Source: Adiantum capillus-veneris | Taxonomy: Eukaryota; Streptophyta; Polypodiopsida; Polypodiales; Pteridaceae | Length of the DNA: 64,000 bases | Assembly (NCBI GenBank): GCA_014529385.2 | Contig: CM043967.1 | Location: 131,871,182 to 131,935,181, forward strand | Reading direction: 5' to 3' | Shown: piece after piece, positions 48,528-60,155 of the stretch | Layout of the letters: the number at the start of each line of letters is the position of its first letter | Position numbering within the stretch: position 1 is the first letter of the stretch | Position numbers and translations under genes: made by a program | The notes under the pieces: model-generated | Seen by the model: the letters and a program-made list of their open reading frames with translations, nothing else | What the model was told of the DNA's origin: nothing | Database searches by the model: none

Positions 48528-49674
48528 TGTGAGCGGGATGGAAACACATAGAATGCCTCTATAATGACCCGACACACACTCTTGGGAAGATACACACACA
48601 CTCTATGGGGCACCACCAGCTTACACAATCCACCTGGCCGAGACAGGGAACACACCGATGGAGTGAGAGGAGAGAGACTATCCACTTGCCCACTCCACAG
48701 AGAGAGAGAGAGAGACACACACACACACACCCAAAAACACAGCTCAAAAGAGGATAATTTCTGATGTTTAGATACAATAGAGTTTGGGCCAACACCAATG
48801 GGCCAAATAGCTCACACAATATGGGTAAAATATGCCAGATACAATCACAAACTGGAGCAGAAGATTCGCTCATAGGAGAAACTTACACAGCCAAAACAGC
48901 AGAAAAACAGTGAGTAATTTGGAAAAATGGACAGCGCCATCACGTCCGGAACGGCCCAAAACCCCAGTCTACAATGCTAAAGTGCTCAAATCCGACCTCG
49001 GATGAGCAGTTTACGGCCAAAACAGGCTTCAAAAACCCCAAAAACACAGTTGTGGATGTTCCTCCTCTCTTCTCCATGTTTTTTCTAGTCTTCTCTCTAT
49101 TTTTTCAGTTCCCACACTTTGCTTTTTTAGTTGGGCACCCTTGGCCTTTTAGATGACCTCAAATGGACCCCGAATAGGCCAAAAACTGACCTCGCAATGC
49201 ATAGTTGTCACCTTTTTGCATCATCCGCACACCTGGCACTCATTTCTTTTCAATAAAGCATCCCGCCACCACGTGGAGTGGCCCCAAAAAGTGGTCCTCA
49301 TGATGATCTCTTCTCATAATTATCACAAGAAAACACCCACGTTGTGTCCGCACTTCTCCATGTGCAAGTATTGACCCCATTTGGCCTCCTTACGCCACTA
49401 GATGCCATCCGACGCACCTGCTTACCTCATGTCATCAGCCCGCGAATAGCTTCCTTGAGAATTTTTACGCGCTACCAACCCCTTATTATTGTAGAAAAAA
49501 CACACCGGTACTGGTGATAGTGAAAATCGATGCACTATGTACATGTTGTCCTACCTGTACACATGTGGGCCCCACGTAACCACCTGGCTCTGAAAAATGG
49601 GCAATTCTTTATTTGATGCACCATGCATGTATATGTACATATGCGCAATCCCTTGCTCCAAAAAACTCATGACA
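48528..49674 (-). repeat. Element A 5' LTR
   Basis: Starts TGTCATGAG at 49674 and ends CGCTCACA at 48528. It lies head to head with the element C LTR across ACGG. Confidence 0.9.
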
Positions 49675-49678
49675 ACGG

Positions 49679-50817
49679 TGTCAGGAGTTTTTTGGAGCAA
49701 GGGATTGCGCATATGTACATATACATGCATGGTTCATCAAATAAAGAATTGCCCATTTTTCAGAGCCAGGTGGTTACGTGGGGCCCACATGTGTACAGGT
49801 AGGACAGGGTGTACATAGTGCATCGATTTTCACTATTTCCAGTACCACTGTGTTTTTTCTACAATAAGGAGGAGTTGGTAGCACGTAAAACTTCTTGAGG
49901 AAGCTATCCGCGGGCCGACGACATGAGGTAAGCAGGTGCATCAGATGGCATCGAGTGGCGTCAGGAGGCCAAATGGGGTCAATATTTGCACGTGGATGAA
50001 TACGGACACAAAGTGGTGTTTTCTTGTGAGAGTTATGCAGAAAGGTCATCATTAGGACCACTTTTTGGGACCACTTCACGTGGTTGCGAGACGCATTATT
50101 GAAAAGAAATGAGTGCCAGGTGTGCGAATGATGCAAAAAAGGTGACAACTATGCATTGCGAGGTCAGTTTTTGGTCTGTTCGGGGTCCGTTTGAGGTCAT
50201 CTAAAAGGCCAAGGGTGCCCAACTAATAAATCTAAGTGTGGGAACTGAAAAAAACTGAGAGAAGACCAGAAAAAAGGTGGAGAAGAGAGGAGGAACAGTC
50301 GCAGGTGTGTTTTTGGGGTTTTTGGAGCCTGTTTTGGCCGTAAACTGCTCATCCGAGGTCGGATTTGAGCACTTTGACATTGTAGACTGTGGTTTTGGGC
50401 CGTTCCGGACGTCATGGCGCTGTCCATTTTGCCAAATTCCTCACTCTTTTCCTGTTGTTTTTCTGTGTAAGTTTCTCCTATGAGCGAAGTTCCTACTCTA
50501 GTTTGTGATTGTATCTGGCTTATTTTACCCATATTGTGTGAGCTATTTGCCCCATTGGTGTTGGCCCAAACTCAATTGTATCTAAACATCAGAAATTATC
50601 CTCTTTTGAGCTGAGTTTTTTGGGTGTGTGTGTGTGTGTGTCTGTGTGGAGTGGGCAAGTGGATAGTCTCTCTCCTCTCACTCCAGAGGTGTGTTCCCTG
50701 TCTCGGCCAGGTGTGTTGTCTAAGCCGAATGGTGCCCCATAGTGTGTGTGTGTATCTTCCCAAGAGTGTGTGTCGGGTCATTTTAGAGACGCTGTGTGTG
50801 TTTTCATCCCGCTCACA
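49679..50817 (+). repeat. Element C 5' LTR
   Basis: 1,139 bp, TGTCAGGAG to CGCTCACA. Inverted relative to the element A LTR and similar to it throughout. Confidence 0.9.
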
Positions 50818-50823
50818 TTCTTT

Positions 50824-50841
50824 TGGCGCCCCCACTGAGGA
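50824..50841 (+). other. Element C primer binding site
   Basis: TGGCGCCCCCACTGAGGA, six bases after the LTR. Confidence 0.65.
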
Positions 50842-51569
50842 TCTTCTTCGAGTACCTTCTGCTTCGAGCTTCGAGCTTCGGGATTACAGGTTGCAGATTA
50901 CAGGTTACAGGTTACAGGTTACAGGTTACAGGGACAGGGACAGGTACAGGTACAGGTGATTCACACAGGTACAGGTAGCTGGAGCACAGTGATATACTAG
51001 CAGTGATGTCACTTGCAGTTGTTGTGGGTATGCATCACTTGGCGCCTGTTTGATCGCATTGTCTGCTGGATTGTACGTTACTTGTGGAAACTGCCATTGT
51101 ACGCATTTGCGGAGCCATACTTGGTTGTATTTGGCAGTCCCAGCCATTTCTGAGACTTGGTCTGGAAGATAGTCATTTCTGAGACTTGACTATACACGAT
51201 TTGCATTAGCCTTCGTGTGAGGGTCGATAGAGTGAGGTTTTTATTGAGCTGGGGGATTCTCAAATGTAGAGATCCTTTCGGTGATACAGGTAGCTGGAGC
51301 ACCCTTTTTGTGACCTTGCCATAGGCTATGTACTAGTGAGTCCTACTTGATGCTCGCGTTCTATTGTTGACAGTTTATGCATACATATACAGTCTATATT
51401 TTGGGTTCCTACTGCTCTATTTCTGGGGAAACTCTGCCAAAATTTTTCCAAGTTATGATGGCTGGTTTTTTGGTCTTTTGAGCCATTTATGCTGTTATGC
51501 TGCTGAAATTTTGGCAAAATCAGAGGTTAAGTCAGGTGTGCCTTCTTGGGAGCTTCATGGTTGGCTTTA
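50842..51569 (+). other. Element C leader with TTACAGG minisatellite
   Basis: A (GGTTACA)n then (ACAGGT)n array at about 50881-50978, then non-coding leader to the small ORF. Confidence 0.65.
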
Positions 51570-51788
51570 ATGGATGATCAAAATGGCCCTCAATTCACTC
51601 CATTTCATTTAACTCAAAGAATCCAGATAAATGTTCATGTGTCAAGGAAGATTTATTTCCAGCAGCGCATAGTCTTTATGTTTGGGCCAAGAAGATTACG
51701 AGAGATCTTGGAATGTCCTTTGCCTGTTGTAATTCCGATGATCAACTATGAAAACTCATTTGATGTGCATGTGTTTGTCCTTATCTAA
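51570..51788 (+). CDS. Small ORF family, copy in element C (72 aa)
   Basis: ATG at 51570, 103 bp before the gag ATG. Core FQQRIVFMFGPRRLREIL. See the element A copy for the silent-to-replacement count, and 20924-21351 for distant relatives. The predicted fold is small and beta-rich. No known family comes to mind. Confidence 0.7.
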   Translation: MDDQNGPQFTPFHLTQRIQINVHVSRKIYFQQRIVFMFGPRRLREILECPLPVVIPMINYENSFDVHVFVLI

Positions 51789-51890
51789 AGTTGACCTCCA
51801 TTGAAGTTTCTGGGGATTGGGTAGTCAAAAGTTTTGGGTTCTTGTACGTGTGTTCAAAGGGGTTCTCAAAGCATTGAAACTTGGGTAGCC

Positions 51891-54730
51891 ATGGCTTTCT
51901 CTTATCCGGAGTTTCATGGAAGAAGTGATGAAGATGTGGAAGAATTTTTGGAAAAGATGGAGGTTGCCTGCATTAGCAACCAGATTCATGACCCTACGCA
52001 AATGTTACGCCTTCTCCAAATTTGTTTGAAGAGTGATGCACGAGTTTGGTCCAAGGCATTTGAAGAGGAGTTGCGTGCAGCGGATCCACTTGTAAGATTG
52101 AGTTGGGACAATCTAAGGCATGGATTGGAAGTGGAGTTTGTGAAGATAGAAGATCCTAACAAAGTGTGGCAAGAAGTACAAGGTTTGGTGCAGAAGGAAG
52201 GTGAGCCAGTAGATGCGTACATACGTAAGTTTTCATTGACATGGGAGCGAATGTGCAAGGCCTTAGCACCACAGGTATCCCCGCCTGACATGATGAAGAA
52301 GGACACGCTCTTAGCTGGTCTTTGGGAGAATATACGTTGGAGAGTGGAGCTAAAGAAGCCTAGGACATATGAAGATGCACTAGAGGTAGCAAGGAACAAA
52401 GAGTGTAAGTTGAGGAAAATGAGCCAGTTAGGGGTGGAGTCTTTGCCCATGAGGTCTGAATTTTAGCCTATAGAGTCTTTACAAGGTCGCATGTCAAGGG
52501 TTCATCACGAACCAGTGGTTCCTGTTACTACTCAGGTTATGCCAGCAATGGTCACTACAGCATTGCAAGATGATGGGCTAAGGCAAGACATGAGGCAAAT
52601 GGTAGATTTGATGAAGAATCTCAGCCTAAACATGCTAGGTCAAGTGGGAAAAAATCGAGGTCGAGGGAGGTTTGCAAATCAGCCAAGAGGTGAAGAAAGG
52701 CCTAGGAATGGTGTTGGACAAAGCAATGGTAGGTTTTGGAGGCAGACGCCCACATGTTATAATTGTGGAGAGTTGGGTCACATCAGCCCGCAATGTGATA
52801 AGCCACCAAGGATGGGGGGAGACATGTATCCATTGCCAAGACAGGTGCTAACTAGGTCAAATGATTATGGCATTGAAATTAAGGGAGACAAAGGAACCAA
52901 TGGACTAACCCAAGAGGAAAAGGGAAAGACAAAAGTGCTAAGTGTAGTCACCTTGGAGAAGGCATCAAAGCTAGAGGATACATTAGTGATGCCTATTGGG
53001 AAGAGGACCACAGAGGATAAGGAAGGAAGCAGTGCCCCAGGTCCTAGTAAGAAGAAAGGAAAGAGCCATGAAGGCAAGGATGTCAAGGCCAAGAGGAAAA
53101 GGAGAGCTCGTCGAAAGTTTCATGTTTCAGATTTTCCACTAGGGGATGGGCAATTAAGCTATGACTTGAAGGAGGATCTGATGAGCAGGAAGGCAGATGT
53201 TACTTTTGGGCAGCTTATAGAGATGGTGCCTAAGCTAAAGCGAGAGTCGAAGAGAATGGTTAACCCAATGGAGAAAGAGCCAGAGAGAGGTTCAGTAAAG
53301 GTGTTGGCAATGGATGAGCTACCAGACATTTGTCCAATAGTAGATGTGTGGCATAAAAGGAAAAATTTGGGACAAGGTTATGTGGATGGCAGAGCCCAAA
53401 TATGCGTCATAACACACTCATGCGTTGAGAAGATGGGTCTCACAGTGGCTGGGGTGTCAGGTTTTGGATCAGATTGGCAAACCATCAAAAAGTAAAATGC
53501 TTGGGTGTTGTAAAGAGCTTAGAAGTGGAGGCATATGATGCAAAGGCAATGGTTGATTTTCATGTGATGCCAGCAGGGTTGGGAGCATATCCTATTATAC
53601 TGGACAGACCATGGTTATGTGCACTGGGAGCTATTCAAGATTGGCGGCATGGTACGATTAGCCTCTATGGAAAGACAGGTACCAAGAAGATTTATAATAT
53701 AGACACAAGGAAACGATTAGAGGAGCTTTATGAATATGAGGATGAGTCTAGTGATGAAGACTCTTCCACGGTGACAGATGAGGACAGTGATAGCACTACC
53801 AGCAGTGATGAGGATGCTAATGTTGCATTTCTTTTGATGGACAAAGAAATCCAGGAGTTTGGTTTAGTTGCATTTGCGAATGAGGTTGAAGATGAAAGTG
53901 AAGGGCCTTATGAAGTGATTGAAGGGCTGATGCAAACCAAGGTTGACTTGTCAAAGAAGCAGGAATTGATGACACAAATGATCAGTGGAGACCTCTCAAC
54001 TATGGAGAAGGATATATATTTGCACATGTTGGCTAGTTTTCCTGATTTGTTCATTACTTCATATGAAGAGATCAGAGGGTTCAAGGGCGAAGAGATGCAT
54101 ATAGAGCTGAAAGAAGGTGCTAAGCCAATGCGGCAAAGGCTAAGAAGGATGGGTCAAGAGCAAATGGAAGCCTTGCGAGAAGAGGTGGATAAGTTATTGA
54201 AGGCAGGGTTCATAGTCCCTGTGCAGACCACAAAATGGGTGAGTCCAATTGTAGTCAGTCCAAAGAAGGATGGGAAGTGGAGAATTTGTGTAGATTTTAA
54301 ACCCTTAAACACAGCCACTAAGAAGAACCCATATCCTCTTCCATTCATTGATCAGATCTTGGATTCAGTGGCAGGTTATGAGAGGTAAAGTGTGTGTGAT
54401 GGTTTTTCAGGCTATTTTCAATTGAAGATTGCTCTTAAAGACCGAACAAAGAGAACTTTCATTGCACCATGGGGCTGCTATTGCTACACGGTATTGCCAT
54501 TTGGATTGTCAAATGGACCATCTTTCTATCAAGAGAGAGAAAATTGGGTATTGGAACCATTCATTGGTAGCTGTGTTAAAGCTTTTATGTACGACTTCTA
54601 TGTCTACAACAGTAGGGCTGAACACCATGAGAAGCTGCAGATGGTATTGGCTCGATATGATGAATGTGGAGGACAACTAAATCCAAAGAAATGTCATCTA
54701 GCACAGCCAAGGGTGAAGTTATTGGGCCAC
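51891..54730 (+). pseudogene. Element C gag-protease-RT, damaged and cut by element B'
   Basis: Gag from ATG 51891, TAG at 52464-52466, CCHC knuckle CYNCGELGHISPQC near 52757, and protease site DGRA near 53390. There is a one-base loss in a T run near 53465, acidic linker, then RT (WVSPIVVSPKKDGKW, ICVDFKPLN, YFQLKIAL, LPFGLSNGPSFYQ). A TAA replaces a Tyr codon at 54386-54388. The catalytic motif reads MYDF, so the first Asp is lost. Coding stops at 54730 where the LTR of B' begins. Confidence 0.85.
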
Positions 54731-55317
54731 TGTGCACTCCTTGCCGCACTGTCGAGACAAGGGACTTGCCGATACACCGTGTGCGAGCCACAAATGGCTC
54801 CAAGCACACAACAAGACTAATCTAGCAAGCTCAAAAGAGGACAATGGTGTGTCACTCACCGCTCTATGCTCCTGCCGTGGAGGATTCCTCGCCGCGATGA
54901 AGAAGAAGCTGCAGTCGTGCCGCGCTCAACCGCTTCTCTGCCGTCGTGCCTTCGTAATGCTCGATCGCTCACACACTCTCCCTCTCTCTCTCACACACAC
55001 ATACACACACACACGAGGAGGTGAAGAAGAAGAAGATGGAGATGGAGATGGAGCAAGAGCACTCTTCTATTGCACAAATGAGAGAATGAGTGAATTTTAG
55101 GTTTAGTTGGCTTTTATATGAGCTCACCCCATTCACAGTTGGGCGCCCATGCTTAGCCAACTAATCCCTTGAATGTCCCAGTTAGAGTGCGCCTCTCATC
55201 GGCGATCACTCTTACCCTTTTCCTATTGGTCCGACAAGCCCGGTACCTGACTCTACCAAATACATAATACACATCCGTCGTAGGTGATGGGGTGTCTGTG
55301 AGCCGTGAGGGTTAACA
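54731..55317 (-). repeat. Element B' 3' LTR
   Basis: 587 bp, same family as the element B LTRs. The other LTR is beyond the right edge. The five bases outside are GCCAC. Confidence 0.9.
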
Positions 55318-56801
55318 TGCCCCCCTTTCTGATGTAGATTCCGTCCTCGGAAGCTATTGAGTTGAAGCTCGTTCGTCGAGGTGGAAGAGCATTTGAGATG
55401 AATGTCCTTAGCCTTCTTCAGTCACTGCAAAATCAAACAACATTGGCACAGTAATTGCATTCTCATAAGTGATTAAAAATCATATGCAGTTTTAGGTAGA
55501 CAATTTGATTGGTAGAAGAATTTCAAACAATTAGTCAGTAATGAGCATTAAATTGCAATGTAATCAAATGCATAAACAGATGTAAAGATAAAAAATTAAA
55601 CAAGTCACGGGTCGCTAATTTGACGGTCGAAAGGCACTAGAGATCGAATATTAATACCATGGGTAAGCTTCTTAATTTTTTGTGGTCAATTAAGTTGTTT
55701 AATTACGAGAGCCAAGTATTCATGTTCGAGGGCTGACTAGAGGCTATATCTAGAAGACCTTGTAGTTAAGCTACCATAAAAGGAATTTCTCATGAAATCA
55801 TCGCCTGACTGATTACTTTTTCTTTGACCCCCCAAAGTCTTTTCACAGTGATTCAATTTTGATGTGTGTGCTTATTTTGTATGCCTTGGGTTTTTTGCTT
55901 TTCAAGGAAAAGCGCCCACACTGGGAACCTCTAGGGCTCTAGTACCATAGGCAATACATGTGAGTGAAGTACCAAATCAAGCTGAGATTTTTCTTCCAGC
56001 TTAGGATTTTACAGTGTGGCACTTTGATTTTTGTTTGTTCATTTTCAGCATTTTAATTTTGTAACTTTGGGGGGTCATATAACACTGATACACCTCCCCA
56101 GGCTCATCACACTAGTAAACTCCCTTTATAATACTTAAGCTAAAGGTCAATAGGGTCAATACCACTAGAAAGCCCTAGTACATTTCACACAATGCTGCCT
56201 AAATCGGATTAAGAACCTAAGTAACCATTGATTATTAGGAAGGCATTCCCCATGGTATTAAGAGAAGATCTCTAACACCTAACTTGGTCAATTTAGCTCA
56301 GTCGGACTGCTTGAGTTTTAAACCTAGACAACTGATTATGACAAAAGATTACATTGAATTAAATGTTTGATACTAAGCAAATGCATTGAATATTAGGCTA
56401 CCAATCACAATTAAAGCAGACAATCATAGATGCAAAAAAGATAAAGGGCAATGCTAATGGACAAGAAACACCTGTTTATGTCGATGGTCGCGCTTGATTT
56501 GAAGAGTGAGTCGAAATAAAGATTCCATGAAGGTCCAAATCCTACCAATAGCAACACGCTCCTGTACACACTAGGAAACAAAAGGAATACCTCCAGGAGG
56601 CACATTAGTGGAAAAAGGTACCAACACTTATTGAACACAACAAAAAACATAAGGAACCCTAACCTAATTATTTGCACTCCCCCTAGAGAGTCAAGGGAAT
56701 AGGATATTGTAGAGGTTGGGGGGAAACCCTAAGGCTAAACCCCTATCCTCGTCGTCGAGATAAACAAAGTCATCATCCATGAGACCATATGTGCCATCCG
56801 T
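55318..56801 (-). other. Element B' polypurine tract and 3' non-coding region
   Basis: Polypurine tract ATCAGAAAGGGGGGCA (minus) beside the LTR, then about 1.3 kb colinear with element B. No coding signal. Confidence 0.65.
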
Positions 56802-57149
56802 TTAGTCGTGTAAATTTTCTTCTTCATCATAGGTGCCCATGTTTACTAAGAAGGTCACTAGACGCCTATAGTCATCTTGGTCAAAAGGGTAGGCTTGTGC
56901 AATGGGAGAAACGCTCTCTGCTAAGTATGGATCAAATGTGGTCAAGAGACGTATCAGCCATTCTAACTCCTCAAAATTCCTCTCACATGCTAGCGTACCT
57001 ATCAAATCCCATTCACATGCAAGCACTGGAAAGACCATGTGATATATTTGTGAAAAGTAACGAGGGTACCTCTCACCCAAGGCAAGAGTGGATGACTCTA
57101 GCGTACTAGCCATATCTGTACATGCAAATAGATGATGGTTAGAGTGCAA
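56802..57149 (-). CDS. Extra ORF in the B' 3' region (115 aa), unrecognised
   Basis: Open frame, inner ATG at 57113 (MASTLESSTLALGERY). Absent from element B, where the equivalent stretch is shorter and different. The sequence is not low-complexity (EWDLIGTLACERNFEELEW). Extra ORFs near the 3' LTR are known in Athila/Tat elements, but I see no match. Confidence 0.35.
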   Translation of the reverse strand: MHSNHHLFACTDMASTLESSTLALGERYPRYFSQIYHMVFPVLACEWDLIGTLACERNFEELEWLIRLLTTFDPYLAESVSPIAQAYPFDQDDYRRLVTFLVNMGTYDEEENLHD

Positions 57150-57497
57150 ATATTACAAGGGTCGTGTTCTTGTGCATAATTTGTTTTTATGATTTGTGTT
57201 ATGGCTCTTGCTCTTTTACTTTTTTATCTTGTTTTTGTGAGTATAAGGCTTTATATATACATTCCCTAAGATTGGAGATTAAGAGGTCAGGGAGAAAGGT
57301 TGAGAGGGAAGCAAGTGAATGATGGATGTCCACAAACACTCCCCCCTTCCTTGGGTAGATCATACCGTTTGAAATGATGTCGTCACCCTCTGAAACCAAT
57401 TGTTCCAGTTGGTAATAGGTGAGGATTTTTGCCAGTAGTTTTCTATTACCCTAGGTGCCTCGTCAAGTTGCAAGGGTGGTAAGGTGCTCTCCCAGGA

Positions 57498-60155
57498 TCA
57501 AACTTGAAGTGGTTCATCAAGTGATTCTTGAACACTGGGAGGTGTGGATTCTTTTGTAGCTTCATGGAGGTCCACTACTATAGATGGAGGCTGTGTAGAA
57601 GCTTTTACTCCTATGGATGTATTACATGAGGAGCTAGAAGCTTCATGGAACTCCCCCCTTCCTGAGCTAGGTGGAATAAATTGGTTTTGCCTTGGAGCCC
57701 AAACTAGCTCTGGACTAGGTGTGTAGCATTCTGTGATCTTTCCCTTCCCACGGTCTGCCATTGGCTTTAGCGTTACACTGTTTGTCTCATATGGGTTTGT
57801 TGTCAATAGGGAAGGACACATTTTACGTTTAGGTACCCAAATTTGCTCATTTCCATCATAGTAGCCTTGGGCTTCTAATAGTTGTTTTGGAATCCATCGT
57901 GATTTGGTCTTGACTCTCCTAGGGCGCGCTCTTGGTTTTCCCGAGAAATTTTTTCTTGGAATGGATGGGAGGGTTGAGGTAGTTGGAAGTAAGGCCTTGG
58001 GGACCCATTGATATGTACTCTTAGGTCGTGCAGGTTGAGTACTTGCAATATTACTGCTTGCTGCAACTACAAGTGTTGAAGTGCTAGGTTTATGGATAGC
58101 CGGCAAAGACGAGTTAACCACCTTGGCTTGTGAATGTTGGCTATCCTTCAACTTTGCTAGAGTTTGCAACGTAGGTGACTTTGCTTGAATGATAGGGATA
58201 AGACTTGATGGTCGCATCGTGACACTACCAGTATCCCAATCAATAATGCATTTGGTTGCCAACATCCACGTGCGTCCCAGGTTTACGTTGCCTTCCATAG
58301 CTCCCGTGGGCATGACTAGAAACCTCTGCACTATGCTTCCATTGTCATAGACAATAGGGGTCTGAAGGACTCCAAGAATAGCAGTTTTCTTTTTATTAAT
58401 GCCCTTGATTTGCATCGTACTCGGGGATAGGGTTGGTTTCCCTAATTGACACCAAACTCCATAGGATAACAAATTGTGTTTAGCTCTCGTATCTAATAAG
58501 ACATTGTATAGTACTTTCCTATAGGGGCTATTTAGCTCAATTGGGTATCGTAGGGGTGGCTCAGATTCTAATGAGTCTTCATCTGTGTCCTCGAAAAATG
58601 CTTGCGTGATTCCCAGATTAGCCTCTCGTTGGCGTCTAAGACGTTGTTGTCGTTCTCGAGCCTCAACTCTTGCTTGGATTTTTTTAAGCTCTGCTTGTTC
58701 CTTGGCAGCTTTCTTTTGATGGATGGCTTGCAACTCTTCCTGGCTTAGAGGATCATAATATCTTTTGAATTTACTCCCATTAAGAAATCCAATGGTTTCA
58801 ACTCCATCTAGAGTCTCCACACGAATGGTACCTTGCGGGGTAATTTCACACACTCGATATGGCCCCTTACCAGCGTATTTCAATTTCTTCTTTTCATTAC
58901 GTACCCCGTACATAAGAACTTTATCACCAACCTTGATGTCTTTATCCTTTAAATGGCTATCAAACCACTTCTTTCTCCTATCCTTCTCCACTAGAGCATT
59001 TCGCACAGCTAATTGCCTCTCTTCATCTAGCCCTTCCAGGATATATAATCGCTCCACTAAGGGGTTACCATCCCAACCTTCTTGAGAAGCTACTTGAAGA
59101 CTAGGAATGACAAACTCCCATGGCATAACTGCTTCTTGGCAATACACCATCTTAAACGGTGTGCAATTAATAGCAACTTTATACGCAGTACGATAAGCCC
59201 ATAAAGCTGATGTAAGCTTTAGGTCCCAATCAGTGCGATGAGCCTCGACTGTCTTTGTCAAAATGGAGATGAGAGTTTTGTTGGTACTCTCAGCTTGGCC
59301 ATTTGCTTGGGGATAATAGGGTGTAGACTTGTGGTGAGATATCATGAAGTTTGATGTGAGTTCTTTTATTACTTCATTTATAAAATGAGTTCCATTGTCA
59401 CTCAAAAGTTCAAAGGGGCATCCAAAACGTGTGATAATGTTTTCAAAGAGGAACTTAGCTGTTGTTTTTGCATCCGCCTTTCGTGTTGCTTTTGCTTCAG
59501 CCCATTTGGTTACATAGTCGGTAGCCACAATGATATATCGTGATTGTGTGTTACGTGCAGCCGGACTAATCGGTCCTACAAAGTCTAAGCCCCACTTTTC
59601 AAATGGTTGGGTTACCTTGGTGGGATGTAGAGACATCCTATCACTTCTTTGCGGCTTCTTGAAGCGTTGGCATTCATCACATCCCTTTGCAAAAAGTGAT
59701 GCATCCTTAAACAGAGTGGGCCACCAATAGCCTGACTGTAAGATCTTTCGGGCAATCAAGTTTCCTGAAAAGTGACCACCAGCCATGCCCATGTGTGCCT
59801 CTTGTAGAATATATAAATACTCATCCTCATGGGCACAGCGTCTAAGAACATCATCTTTTCCTCTCTTATAGAGAGTTCCAGCCAGTAAGCAATAAGGTTC
59901 GCATTCCTTGATTAATTTTCGAGCTCTATCTTTTCGCAGTTCTTTGGGTGGAAAACCATTAACTAAGAAGTTAACAATCTTTTCACTCCATTCAGGCATT
60001 GTCTCAACAATGAACAAAGGAGTATCAGGCAATTCATCATCAACCCCCGTAGGAGCTTCGCCATTAGGGATACGAGATAAATGATCCGCCATGACATGTT
60101 TCCTCCCAGGCCTCACAACAACGGTGAAGTCAAACTCAAGAAGAATTAACAACCA
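57498..60155 (-). CDS. Element B' integrase with retropepsin-like tail (884 codons)
   Basis: Integrase zinc finger: H120, H127, C158 and C161. Catalytic D190 (GLDFVGP), D252 (LSDNGTHF) and E288 (GQAESTNK). GPY/F motif at 429-433. Next comes a charged helix (470-512), then residues 545-645 that align with the element's own protease: VLLDTRAKHNLLSYGVW for the active-site loop, NLGRTW and DWDTGSV for the end. The catalytic triad reads DTRA, so Gly is Arg. The end has W[VI]PK motifs as in element B. The frame enters from the RNase H through a TGA at 60153-60155 and ends at a TGA where B has CGA. Confidence 0.88.
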   Translation of the reverse strand, partial: WLLILLEFDFTVVVRPGRKHVMADHLSRIPNGEAPTGVDDELPDTPLFIVETMPEWSEKIVNFLVNGFPPKELRKDRARKLIKECEPYCLLAGTLYKRGKDDVLRRCAHEDEYLYILQEAHMGMAGGHFSGNLIARKILQSGYWWPTLFKDASLFAKGCDECQRFKKPQRSDRMSLHPTKVTQPFEKWGLDFVGPISPAARNTQSRYIIVATDYVTKWAEAKATRKADAKTTAKFLFENIITRFGCPFELLSDNGTHFINEVIKELTSNFMISHHKSTPYYPQANGQAESTNKTLISILTKTVEAHRTDWDLKLTSALWAYRTAYKVAINCTPFKMVYCQEAVMPWEFVIPSLQVASQEGWDGNPLVERLYILEGLDEERQLAVRNALVEKDRRKKWFDSHLKDKDIKVGDKVLMYGVRNEKKKLKYAGKGPYRVCEITPQGTIRVETLDGVETIGFLNGSKFKRYYDPLSQEELQAIHQKKAAKEQAELKKIQARVEARERQQRLRRQREANLGITQAFFEDTDEDSLESEPPLRYPIELNSPYRKVLYNVLLDTRAKHNLLSYGVWCQLGKPTLSPSTMQIKGINKKKTAILGVLQTPIVYDNGSIVQRFLVMPTGAMEGNVNLGRTWMLATKCIIDWDTGSVTMRPSSLIPIIQAKSPTLQTLAKLKDSQHSQAKVVNSSLPAIHKPSTSTLVVAASSNIASTQPARPKSTYQWVPKALLPTTSTLPSIPRKNFSGKPRARPRRVKTKSRWIPKQLLEAQGYYDGNEQIWVPKRKMCPSLLTTNPYETNSVTLKPMADRGKGKITECYTPSPELVWAPRQNQFIPPSSGRGEFHEASSSSCNTSIGVKASTQPPSIVVDLHEATKESTPPSVQESLDEPLQV

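Larger units (their letters stand above)
35092..49674 (-). mobile_element. Element A: Ty3-type LTR element without pol, host of nested element B
   Basis: LTRs at 35092-36234 and 48528-49674 (about 1.14 kb, TG..CA). ACGG occurs immediately outside both ends (35088-35091, 49675-49678). Primer site, small ORF, gag and protease are present. Everything after the protease is missing except about 190 bp before the 3' LTR. Element B interrupts it at ATTAC. Confidence 0.88.

Noticed and set aside
50881-50978. Telomere-like array
   Set aside because: The unit is GGTTACA/ACAGGT, not the plant telomere TTTAGGG, and it lies in an LTR element leader.
38492-57440. Conserved second gene after the B polyprotein (TAATG overlap)
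   Set aside because: Substitutions between the B and B' copies are almost all amino-acid changing and the start codon is lost in B'. Kept only as a low-confidence feature.
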